The notes beneath the pieces are model-generated. The model saw nothing but the letters and a program-made list of their open reading frames with translations, was not told the origin of the DNA and did not search any database. Positions 6,930 to 13,509 of a stretch of 13,509 nucleotides of DNA are shown piece after piece. Within the stretch, counting starts at the first letter, position 1. Each line of letters opens with the position of its first letter. The translations under genes and the position numbers were made by a program. Source of the stretch: an uncultured Opitutia bacterium (GTDB taxonomy: Bacteria > Verrucomicrobiota > Verrucomicrobiia > Opitutales > UBA953); NCBI GenBank assembly GCA_903829855.1, contig CAIKRN010000153.1, positions 1 to 13,509 of the forward strand, read 5' to 3'.

Positions 6930-9860
6930 ATGGCGCCGCGACAGCCGTTGCCCAACATCTCTGAAGACGATCTGATTGATCTCGCTGGCGGTGCCACCGT
7001 GCTCCTCGCCAAGGAATTGGTGGCCAAGGGTAAGGTCAAGAAAGCCATCTGGGTAGCCCCGGTAGCCGAAGCCTTGGTGGATGATGGTAAGGAAAGCCGG
7101 GAAGCGCGTTGGAATCTGCGCTCCATCACCTTCCAACGTAACGAATGCGGCTGCGAAGTCTCCGTCGGGCGCCGAAAGTTATGCGTCCACTCGGTGGCCG
7201 CCTATTTGGTGCTCGCCGCCAAAGAAGGCTACCTGAAGGCCGAAACACCACCGAAACCAGCCTCACCTCCAGGTAAACCGGAAAGCAAGACGACAACGAC
7301 CAAGACGGCGGATAAAAAAGATAAAACAAAGGAAGCGGAAACGACCACGGCAGGCCCCCGGCTCAAATCCCTCACCCTCTCAGAAAAACGTGGCACGCCT
7401 ATTGAGGTGCGCTTCATCGTGCCGCCGAACATCGTCACCGCCGCTGCCCGGGATGAAATCATCTGCCGCCTCGAGCTCCGCGTCGATGGCGCCCAAGTCG
7501 CGCCAGAAAACCTCGATCGTAGCAAGGCTTGGACCATCGAGCCGGACACGGTCTTCTTCCTGGCGATTCTGGAAAACCTCTGCCACGGCAAGTTGCAGGG
7601 CATCCTCCCCCTGACGCGTCGCCACCTGCGACAGCTCCTCGCTATCGGGAAAGGCTTGAAGATTTTCCGTATGGCCAATGCGCCGGAAACCCCTTTGCAG
7701 TGGGATGGGGATCAACTCGATAAGGTCCACGAACACCTCGACGAACCGGCGGTCACGCCACAGACCACCGCCAGCGGTGAAGCGGTCGACGACGGGCCCG
7801 AAGAGCAGGAAGTCCGCTCCCAGGAACTCGGACGCGAAGACCGTCCGTGGGTCGATGGGTCAATGAAGTGGCTACGCATCCGCCTGCCGCAGCAGTCCTC
7901 TGGCCCCGTCGCCGAACTTCGCGATGTCCTGCAACGCAGCGGCTTCACCCTCGAAACCACGACCCGCGAATGGTACCTCGCTGGCACCATTCAGGTGCTC
8001 AACTTCCTCGCTCGCCATCACAAGTTGCTGATGACCGACAACGGAGCGTTCTTCACCCACAACCTTTCTCACTCACTACGCAACGTCGACCTCGCCAAGG
8101 CGAAGTGCGACGCCGCTGAGGAGAACGACGGTTTCCGTTTCGCGATCGGCATCGACCCCGAAGGCAAATCGCCAAAGACCATCCAAGAGGCGCTTTCCAG
8201 CGGTCGGATGTTCTTCTACACGGATCGCGGACCGCGCCTCATCACGCCTGAACTGATGGAGTCGATTCGCAACGCCCAGCGCCGCATCACCGGGGAGTCG
8301 AAGCGAGATATCGATTTAGATTTAAACCTGAAAATTGGGTACGCGGACCTCGCGAGCGCCGATGCCATTGCGGAGGAATTACAAGCCGCCTTCGCCCCGC
8401 CCGAGACCTGGAGCCAGCGCTCCTCGGCCATCCGCAATCTCTCCAAACTTCAGCCGGCGCCGGTTCGTGAAGAGCTCACGAAGATGTTACGCATCTACCA
8501 GCAGGTGGGCGTCGCCTGGCTTTGGCATATTCATAATAATGCATTGGGCGGCCTCCTGGCCGATGAAATGGGTCTGGGGAAGACCGTGCAGGCCTTGGCC
8601 TTCATGGAAGCGCTGCGACAGCATCGCCCGGAAGACGGCCCCTGCTTGGTCGTCTGCCCCGCCTCGCTCGTTGAAAACTGGCGCCGCGAAGCCCGCCGCT
8701 TCACCCCCTCGCTCAAGGTCCTCGCCCACCACGGGCAGAATCGCTTCACCGCCCAGGAATACCTACAGAAGTTCGACCTCGTCATCACTTCTTACGGCAC
8801 GCTCTCTCGCGATATCGCTGCTTTCTCGCTGATCACGTGGGGCGCCGCGATTTGCGACGAAGGCCAGAATATCAAGAACGCTCGTGCGCAGGCGGCCAAG
8901 GCCGTCAAGCAGTTGGTCGCGAAGGGCCGCTACATCCTGACCGGCACCCCCGTCGAAAATTCGCTCGAAGACCTGCGCTCACTCTTTGGCTTCCTTATGC
9001 CGGGCTACCTGCCGAAGCCCGAAGAGCGCATCCAAGCCGACGAACGGAAGTGGCACGACGACCGCCTCCTGCAGATGGCGGCACCTTACATCCTTCGCCG
9101 CTCCAAGGTTGCGGTGGCACCCGAACTACCGCCGAAGATCGAACAAATCGTCTACTGTGACTTCGAAGAGAATCAGAAGAAGATCTACGACGAGATCCTC
9201 GAATCCACGCGTCAGGAAATCTTCGAAATGGAAATGGGGGGCGCCACGCAAGCCCGCATCCAGATGGCGGCCTTCAACCAGCTGCTTCGTCTCCGTCAGA
9301 TTTGTGCCGACCCGCGCATCCTCGATCCCAAGATGGAAGAAGGCGATTCTGCCAAACTTCAGGCCTTCCTGGAACTCGTCGAAGAATCCAAAGATGCGGG
9401 GCACCGTATGCTCGTCTTCTCGACGTTCGTCACTGCCCTCAAACTCCTCCAGACCGCCCTCGAGGATCGCGACATCCCCTACTGCTACCTCGATGGCTCG
9501 ACCAAGGACCGCCAAGGGGTCTGCGACACGTTCAACTCGACCCCGTCCATCCCGGTTATGCTGATGTCCCTCAAGGCCGGCGGGACCGGCCTGAACCTCA
9601 CCGGGGCCGATACTGTCATTCATTTCGACCCTTGGTGGAACCCGGCCGCCGAGGCCCAGGCCACGGACCGAGCCCACCGCATTGGCCAGACCCGCACGGT
9701 CACCAGCATCAAGCTCATCGCCGCCGGTACCATCGAAGAACGCGTCATGGAGCTCCAAAAGTCCAAGTCTGAGATGTTGCGTAAGCTCCTAACCGAATCA
9801 GACTCCGCCTCGTCTGGCTTGAGCCTTGATGTCATCAAGGACCTCCTGCGTAAGGACTGA
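6930..9860 (+). CDS. SWIM zinc-finger SNF2-family helicase/ATPase
   Basis: From the ATG at 6930 the protein is 976 residues. A SWIM zinc finger (CxC then CxH: C73, C75, C85, H87) lies near the N-terminus, followed by a Lys/Thr/Pro-rich linker at about 94-135 and a long region likely to include the bacterial SNF2-associated domain. The two RecA-like lobes carry motif I DEMGLGKT (Walker Lys551), motif II DEGQ (643-646; relatives usually have DEAQ or DEAH), motif III TGTPVEN (671-677), motif V SLKAGGTGLNL (880-890) and motif VI QATDRAHRIGQ (910-920). SNF2 ATPases translocate on double-stranded DNA and remodel protein-DNA complexes; bacterial SWIM-SNF2 proteins remain largely uncharacterised. Alternative in-frame starts are ATG 6903 and TTG 6885, but both lie in or before a strong hairpin and add no recognisable sequence. 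None of the starts has a good ribosome site. tatC follows after 32 bases. Confidence 0.92.
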   Translation: MAPRQPLPNISEDDLIDLAGGATVLLAKELVAKGKVKKAIWVAPVAEALVDDGKESREARWNLRSITFQRNECGCEVSVGRRKLCVHSVAAYLVLAAKEGYLKAETPPKPASPPGKPESKTTTTKTADKKDKTKEAETTTAGPRLKSLTLSEKRGTPIEVRFIVPPNIVTAAARDEIICRLELRVDGAQVAPENLDRSKAWTIEPDTVFFLAILENLCHGKLQGILPLTRRHLRQLLAIGKGLKIFRMANAPETPLQWDGDQLDKVHEHLDEPAVTPQTTASGEAVDDGPEEQEVRSQELGREDRPWVDGSMKWLRIRLPQQSSGPVAELRDVLQRSGFTLETTTREWYLAGTIQVLNFLARHHKLLMTDNGAFFTHNLSHSLRNVDLAKAKCDAAEENDGFRFAIGIDPEGKSPKTIQEALSSGRMFFYTDRGPRLITPELMESIRNAQRRITGESKRDIDLDLNLKIGYADLASADAIAEELQAAFAPPETWSQRSSAIRNLSKLQPAPVREELTKMLRIYQQVGVAWLWHIHNNALGGLLADEMGLGKTVQALAFMEALRQHRPEDGPCLVVCPASLVENWRREARRFTPSLKVLAHHGQNRFTAQEYLQKFDLVITSYGTLSRDIAAFSLITWGAAICDEGQNIKNARAQAAKAVKQLVAKGRYILTGTPVENSLEDLRSLFGFLMPGYLPKPEERIQADERKWHDDRLLQMAAPYILRRSKVAVAPELPPKIEQIVYCDFEENQKKIYDEILESTRQEIFEMEMGGATQARIQMAAFNQLLRLRQICADPRILDPKMEEGDSAKLQAFLELVEESKDAGHRMLVFSTFVTALKLLQTALEDRDIPYCYLDGSTKDRQGVCDTFNSTPSIPVMLMSLKAGGTGLNLTGADTVIHFDPWWNPAAEAQATDRAHRIGQTRTVTSIKLIAAGTIEERVMELQKSKSEMLRKLLTESDSASSGLSLDVIKDLLRKD

Positions 9861-9887
9861 CCCCAACCTCCCCTTAAGGACTGACCC
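9851..9887 (+). repeat. 13-bp direct repeat spanning the SNF2 stop and the tatC ribosome binding site
   Basis: TAAGGACTGACCC occurs at 9851-9863 and again at 9875-9887, a period of 24 bases. The first copy includes the TGA stop of the helicase gene. The second supplies AAGGA (9876-9880), the only Shine-Dalgarno-like sequence before the tatC ATG at 9893, at a rather long 12-base spacing. It looks like a short tandem duplication that created or duplicated the translation signal. Confidence 0.7.
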
Positions 9888-9892
9888 GCACC

Positions 9893-10903
9893 ATGCTTTC
9901 CTCACTCATTCGCCGCAATAAGCCCCGGAGCGAGATGTCGTTCATGGAACACCTCGACGACCTCCGGATCTCCCTCATCCGGGTCGTCTTCGTGTTTGCC
10001 GTCGGCATGGTCGTCGCCCTCATCTTCTACGAGAAGGCCCCTGCCTTCTTAGGCATGCCGCTCGAATGGGCTAAGCATCCCGAAACCTCCCCGATTAGTT
10101 TCATGATCGGCAAACCTGACGCCGGATTAGTCAGCATGGAGGGGCTCAAGGAGTTCACCTTCATGGGCGTCTGGAAAGTGCTCATGTATGCCGCCTTCGG
10201 TGTGGGCGTCGGTCTGGCTTCCCCGGTCTTCCTCTACGAGACGGCACGCTTCGTCGGCCCCGCGCTGACGGATCGAGAAAAACGCGGGCTGATACCCTTC
10301 TGTATCGCCGCCTTCTTCCTCTTCCTCATGGGGGCCTCCTTGGCGTTCTTATGGCTCACCCCGATGTCGATTCAGATCTGGCAGCACTTCGCGGCCGGAC
10401 TCGGGATGGAAGTCACCTGGCAGGCCTCGGATTACTATAGCTTCGTGGTGATGATGGCACTCCTCACCGGACTTACCTTTCAGTTCCCGCTCGCGCTCAT
10501 TATCATGATGTGGCTCGAAATTGTCCGCCCGCGCACCTTGATGAAGTCCTGGCGGGGCATGCTGGTCGGAATCATGGTCCTCGTTGCGCTCATCACCCCA
10601 ATCGCTGAACCGATTTCACTGCTGGTCATGACCGGAGTGCTCTTCGGCTTCTACTTGGTGGCCGTCGGCGTCGGCACCTACGTCGTCCGCCGGAAGCGCG
10701 TCGCCCGCGGCGACAAGCCTAACCCTGAGGATGATGACCTCGACGATGACGACGACGACGATAAGGACGATGACAGCGGTTATCGCGGTTCTCGTTATTC
10801 GGACCCTGTAAAGCCCACCACTCCTTTGCTCGGTGACGCTTCCTCGGCTAAGCCCAAGTCCACACCTCCGCCCGCCGAAGGTGACCTAAGCTCCCTCGAT
10901 TAA
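9893..10903 (+). CDS. tatC: Twin-arginine translocase subunit TatC with polyaspartate C-terminal tail
   Basis: The 336-residue protein shows the TatC signature: cytosolic N-terminal MSFMEHLDDLRISLIR, six predicted membrane helices (about 26-46, 91-115, 133-155, 181-208, 222-236, 241-265), SPVFLYETARFVGPALTDREKR (with the conserved Glu at 129), and ITPIAEP where most homologues have TP followed by an Asp. TatC is the signal-peptide receptor of the Tat system, which moves folded proteins with an RR motif across the inner membrane. Partner TatA/B genes are not in the window. The C-terminus is unusual: after helix six a basic stretch (VVRRKR) leads into a roughly 65-residue tail with ED at 279-280, DDLDDDDDDD at 281-290 and DDD at 292-294, ending in a Pro/Ser-rich segment. 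The core domain is about 265 residues, near the typical full length. The next gene starts seven bases after the stop, suggesting cotranscription. Confidence 0.95.
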   Translation: MLSSLIRRNKPRSEMSFMEHLDDLRISLIRVVFVFAVGMVVALIFYEKAPAFLGMPLEWAKHPETSPISFMIGKPDAGLVSMEGLKEFTFMGVWKVLMYAAFGVGVGLASPVFLYETARFVGPALTDREKRGLIPFCIAAFFLFLMGASLAFLWLTPMSIQIWQHFAAGLGMEVTWQASDYYSFVVMMALLTGLTFQFPLALIIMMWLEIVRPRTLMKSWRGMLVGIMVLVALITPIAEPISLLVMTGVLFGFYLVAVGVGTYVVRRKRVARGDKPNPEDDDLDDDDDDDKDDDSGYRGSRYSDPVKPTTPLLGDASSAKPKSTPPPAEGDLSSLD

Positions 10904-10910
10904 TCGCCCT

Positions 10911-11768
10911 ATGATCGCACGTCTCATCATTGCCTTGCTGGCTCTCACAGCCGGATTGACCGTTCAGGCCCAAACCACGCCAGCCCTCGGCACCAAGAAA
11001 CCTGAAGCCGCAGCCGAGACGCCGACCACTGAAAAAAAACCCACCGTGGCAGGTGCCGCGACCGTTGAAGATGAGGCGCCGGTGATTACGCCCTTCCGCC
11101 CTTTCACCCTTCCCGTCACAAAGAACACACGCACCTTCCAGCTCAGCAAACTGAACAAGCCTGCGGCGACCGAGACGACGAAGGAACTCCAACGACTCTT
11201 CTCCGCCTATGCGCAGCAGAGCATCATCGACGGCTCACCGACCGGTTTCAGCAAAGCGACCGGCTACCTAGCGACGATTAATTATTCCATCCTGCAGGAC
11301 CTAGGCGATAAGCGCTTCCTCGTGAAAGCCGCCTGGCCCGCCGCAGGCCCGAATGACGGCCTCGCAGCGGGCGTCGACACGATGGCCATCCTGCTCCTCG
11401 ATCACCCGATTAAGGTCGGTGAAATCGGTCATTGCACGGGCATGCACGTCGGCACGGTTTCACTCCTCTTCACCGCGAGCTTCCCGCCGCTCACCGGTAA
11501 ACGCCTTACGCTCCGCCGGGAAGCCTTCGTGGAATGCAATACACTCGAAGAGTCTCCAGCGGGCCTTCAGAAATTCGTCGATAAAATCATGCACGGAGCC
11601 GAGGTAAGCGTGACGACGAATGAAATGATCACCTGCAAGAAGTGCGGCGGACTCGGCTTCACGAGCGAAAAAGTCAAAGGCTCACTGACCGAAAAACACA
11701 TTAATTGCAGTGCCTGCGATGGCGCCAAGTCGGTCGCACTGCCCACCGAGACGAAGATCATCCCCTAA
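10911..11768 (+). CDS. Exported hypothetical protein with two DnaJ-like CxxC zinc knuckles
   Basis: I do not recognise a family for the whole protein of 285 residues. A Sec signal peptide (MIARLIIALLALTAGLTVQA, cut near residue 20) is followed by a low-complexity Ala/Thr/Pro/Glu stretch to about 55, then a folded region about 60-235. Near the C-terminus, CKKCGGLG (C242, C245) and CSACDGAK (C266, C269) resemble the paired CxxCxGxG repeats of the DnaJ zinc domain and probably bind one zinc ion. The product would be periplasmic or outside the cytoplasm. It begins seven bases after tatC with no clear ribosome site (only ATTAATCGCCCT before the ATG), so translation may be coupled. A run of eight A bases at 11032-11039 lies at codons 41-43; a one-base slip in either direction reaches a stop within about 15 codons. 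Alternatives include a quality-control or metal-handling protein; no function is assigned. Confidence 0.85.
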   Translation: MIARLIIALLALTAGLTVQAQTTPALGTKKPEAAAETPTTEKKPTVAGAATVEDEAPVITPFRPFTLPVTKNTRTFQLSKLNKPAATETTKELQRLFSAYAQQSIIDGSPTGFSKATGYLATINYSILQDLGDKRFLVKAAWPAAGPNDGLAAGVDTMAILLLDHPIKVGEIGHCTGMHVGTVSLLFTASFPPLTGKRLTLRREAFVECNTLEESPAGLQKFVDKIMHGAEVSVTTNEMITCKKCGGLGFTSEKVKGSLTEKHINCSACDGAKSVALPTETKIIP

Positions 11769-11836
11769 GAGAATTAGACCGCCGGCCGCGCCATCCTGCG
11801 CTTGCGCCAAGCCTTTTTCCTCCGCACATTGCGGGC

Positions 11837-12787
11837 GTGCGTACCCCGCTCCATGCCGGTCTCGAGGACCACTTCAAGGCGCTTGAGACTTTTCTCGCTG
11901 CCCAGGAAGCCGTTTTCGAACCTGAAGTCCGCCCAATGGTGCGCGATGTCCTGGCGCACCCAGGCAAACGCCTCCGCCCGCTCCTCGCCTTCGGCTCCGG
12001 CGCCGGTGGCCCGCCCTCCGAGGCCCTCGTTCGCGGCGCAGGCATCATCGAATTAGTCCACCTTGCCACCTTGGTGCACGATGACGTCCTCGACGGGGCC
12101 GACACCCGACACGGGAGCGACACCCCCAATCGGACGCACGGCGCCCATGCGGCCGTCCTCTTCGGCGACGCCCTCTTCGCCCATGCCCTCGTTCTAGCCT
12201 CCGAGCATCGCACCTCCGAGCTCTGCCGCATCGTGGCCCGAGCCTCCCGCGAAGTCTGCTCAGGGGAAGTCTGTCAGACTTTCTCGCGCGGACAGGACGA
12301 CCTTTCGCTCGAAGATTATTACCGCCATATCCGCCTTAAGACGGCCGAGCTCTTTGAAGCGGCCTGCTATGCGGGCGCCCTCCTCGCAGAACGACCAGCG
12401 GAACACATTCAGGCCTGCGCCCTCTTCGGCCGTCACCTCGGAATCGCCTATCAAATTTACGATGACTTGGTCGACCTTCTGCAGGACGATTCTAAAGCAG
12501 GTAAGACGCTAGGCACGGATGCCGCCAGCGGTAAACTAACCCTCCCGATGCTTCTCGAGCGCGATCGCGCCGGGCCGGCGGTCTTGGAAAAGCTCCGCCA
12601 TGGGGGCGACGCCCGACTGCTCATCTCTGCCGAAAGCTGGCGCGAAAGTTTCCGCCGCCTCGATGCGGAAATCGCCGCGGCCGAACAAGCGCTCGCCCCA
12701 ATTGAAGGCACGCCTTCGCCCTTCTTCCTCCTTCGGCTCACGGCCTTCCTGCGTGAAGCCGCCGCCCGGTTGACACCCCAGAAATGA
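11837..12787 (+). CDS. Trans-polyprenyl diphosphate synthase
   Basis: From a GTG at 11837 the product is 316 residues, normal for the family. It has GKRLRP (43-48) for diphosphate binding, the first Asp-rich motif DDVLD (82-86) inside LATLVHDDVLDGADTRHG, FGDALFA (109-115), KT at 168-169, the second Asp-rich motif YDDLVD (208-213), and a KTLGTD then KLTLPMLL segment. These enzymes add isopentenyl diphosphate units to an allylic primer in trans configuration. The small residue (Ala) five positions before the first Asp motif, as in octaprenyl synthases such as IspB, suggests a long-chain product for a quinone side chain; that is inference. The frame is open back to 11705, but the extra N-terminus overlaps the previous gene and looks like noise, and GTG 11837 is the only later start before the conserved helices. 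No Shine-Dalgarno is evident. It overlaps the next small ORF by four bases. Confidence 0.92.
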   Translation: MRTPLHAGLEDHFKALETFLAAQEAVFEPEVRPMVRDVLAHPGKRLRPLLAFGSGAGGPPSEALVRGAGIIELVHLATLVHDDVLDGADTRHGSDTPNRTHGAHAAVLFGDALFAHALVLASEHRTSELCRIVARASREVCSGEVCQTFSRGQDDLSLEDYYRHIRLKTAELFEAACYAGALLAERPAEHIQACALFGRHLGIAYQIYDDLVDLLQDDSKAGKTLGTDAASGKLTLPMLLERDRAGPAVLEKLRHGGDARLLISAESWRESFRRLDAEIAAAEQALAPIEGTPSPFFLLRLTAFLREAAARLTPQK

Positions 12788-12891
12788 AACTCCATCGCAC
12801 CACGCGGTCGGAGCGACTGGCCCTCGCACTAGTCCTCACCCTACTGGGAGTCGCTGCTGGTCTGCTCTTCGCCTGGCGTTCCCTCTACTAA
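12784..12891 (+). CDS. 35-residue single-helix membrane protein, translationally coupled
   Basis: The ATG overlaps the TGA of the polyprenyl synthase (ATGA at 12784-12787), and the frame runs 35 codons to a TAA ending at 12891, one base before the convergent DUF192 gene ends. The product has a short basic N-terminus (MKLHRTTRSER), a hydrophobic stretch of about 18-20 residues (LALALVLTLLGVAAGLLFAW), and RSLY at the end. It therefore looks like a small one-pass inner-membrane protein, N-terminus inside by the positive charges. The exact ATGA overlap and the tight fit into the available gap support a real gene. I recognise no family; small membrane proteins often modify a larger partner, here perhaps the polyprenyl or quinone machinery, but that is a guess. 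Confidence 0.6.
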   Translation: MKLHRTTRSERLALALVLTLLGVAAGLLFAWRSLY

Positions 12892-13398
12892 TCAGGGAAG
12901 GTAGCGCTTCGCATCGAAGCCGCGCGCCGTCAGCGCCGCACGCAAGTCATCGATACTGACCTTATCCCCGACCTTTACGCCAAAGCGGCCGAACCAGCCG
13001 GCACTCATCTCCACCGTAAAGCGCACCTCCTTAGACGAAGAAACGGTCGTATCGGTATCGCCCGCCGACATGGTCTTGATTTCCAGAATACGCCCGTCGC
13101 GATCCACAAAGGCAATATCGAGGTCCAACGGAGTATCCTTCATCCAGAAACGCATCTGCATCTCGGTGTCGTACATGAAGGCCATGCCTTCTGCTTCCGG
13201 CAGGCTCTTGGTACCCATAAGCCCGCGGGCCTTCTCTAACTCCGTCGCGGAAATCCGCAGGTGGGTCAAACCCAGCCCCATCCGGACGGGCAACCGCGCC
13301 TCGATCCCGAGCTCGGTGGCCGGACCTACCACGGGCTTGGTCTGATTATCGCAACCGACAATAGCCAAAGTGAGGAGCAACCAGGTGAGCCGAATCAT
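12892..13398 (-). CDS. DUF192 family lipoprotein
   Basis: The 168-residue protein starts with a lipoprotein signal (MIRLTWLLLTLAIVGC) whose lipobox IVGC places the lipidated Cys at residue 16, so it should be anchored to a membrane on the periplasmic side. The remainder is a DUF192 domain with its typical motifs: ARGLMGTKSLPEAEGMAFMY (57-76, the RGLM and GM parts), FWMKDTPLDLDIAFVD (84-99) and GRILEI (102-107), then VEMSAGWFGRFGVKVGD near the end. DUF192 is a widely distributed small beta fold of unknown biochemical role. The only start with the full signal peptide is the ATG at 13398, without a strong ribosome site. The gene is convergent with the small membrane ORF, with no gap and no visible terminator between them. 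Confidence 0.9.
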   Translation of the reverse strand: MIRLTWLLLTLAIVGCDNQTKPVVGPATELGIEARLPVRMGLGLTHLRISATELEKARGLMGTKSLPEAEGMAFMYDTEMQMRFWMKDTPLDLDIAFVDRDGRILEIKTMSAGDTDTTVSSSKEVRFTVEMSAGWFGRFGVKVGDKVSIDDLRAALTARGFDAKRYLP

Positions 13399-13453
13399 GA
13401 GGGCGAGTGTTCCTACGATTGCCTCGGTGGCAAGATTCGCTTGCGTTGTTGAG

Positions 13454-13509
13454 ATGGAACGCGACCCCCAAGCCCACTGGCTCGAGACCGAAACCGCGCT
13501 CCACTACGC
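13454..13509 (+). CDS. Possible start of a gene cut by the window end
   Basis: An ATG at 13454 opens a frame that stays open to the window edge (MERDPQAHWLETETALHYA). It is divergent from the DUF192 gene, 55 bases away, which is a normal layout for a new plus-strand unit. A GAG directly before the ATG is too close to be a good ribosome site. Nineteen codons are too few to recognise a family, and the frame could be chance. Confidence 0.35.
   Translation, partial: MERDPQAHWLETETALHY

Noticed and set aside
11705..11836. Upstream extension of the polyprenyl synthase to an ATG at 11705
   Set aside because: It overlaps the preceding gene by 64 bases and encodes Arg/His/Pro-rich sequence unlike the family; the GTG at 11837 gives the normal length.
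1..13509. Search by eye for CRISPR arrays, tRNA or rRNA genes, insertion sequences, phage genes and defence systems
   Set aside because: None seen. Genes are densely packed housekeeping or sugar-use genes, no stretch over 100 bases lacks a gene, and no regularly spaced repeats or transposase motifs appear.

Overview
The window reads as a GC-rich bacterial chromosome segment (estimated by eye near 60% G+C) with tightly packed genes and few good Shine-Dalgarno sites. A secreted sulfatase with a sulfatase-type Cys-Thr-Pro-Ser-Arg motif, a secreted ThuA-like protein, a Gfo/Idh/MocA oxidoreductase and a SWIM-type SNF2 helicase together suggest a member of the Planctomycetota-Verrucomicrobiota group, most likely Verrucomicrobiota (Opitutae-like). 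This placement is inference from gene content; no rRNA or other marker is present.

Layout. (1) Positions 1-1512, + strand: almost all of a comM/yifB-type AAA+ ATPase, cut at its 5' end by the window edge. (2) 1559-2608, +: an exported ThuA-like protein. A perfect 11-bp stem hairpin at 2630-2654 separates it from convergent genes. (3) 2661-5902, - strand: a probable three-gene operon transcribed in the order exported sulfatase, NAD(P)-dependent oxidoreductase, gluconokinase-family kinase, which looks like a small carbohydrate-use cassette. (4) 6001-12891, +: a co-directional run of a DapF-family protein, a SWIM/SNF2 helicase, TatC, an exported protein with two DnaJ-like zinc knuckles, a trans-polyprenyl diphosphate synthase and a 35-residue one-helix membrane protein coupled by ATGA overlap. 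(5) 12892-13398, -: a DUF192 lipoprotein. (6) From 13454, +: the possible start of another gene cut by the window end.

How the genes work together. The minus-strand cassette would desulfate a sulfated sugar outside the cytoplasm, oxidise a sugar derivative inside, and phosphorylate a gluconate-like product. The ThuA protein is a plausible partner, although it is on the other strand. In the plus-strand run, TatC (protein export) and the polyprenyl synthase (quinone or lipid carrier) are envelope and respiration functions, while the helicase is unrelated, so the run is probably loosely organised housekeeping.

Most of the window is ordinary. I see no tRNA, rRNA, CRISPR array, insertion sequence or defence island. 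The observation that most deserves follow-up is the DapF homologue, in which both positions of the catalytic cysteine pair are serine while the surrounding motifs are kept. Smaller curiosities are the coupled 35-residue membrane ORF, the secreted zinc-knuckle protein beside tatC, and the polyaspartate tail on TatC.
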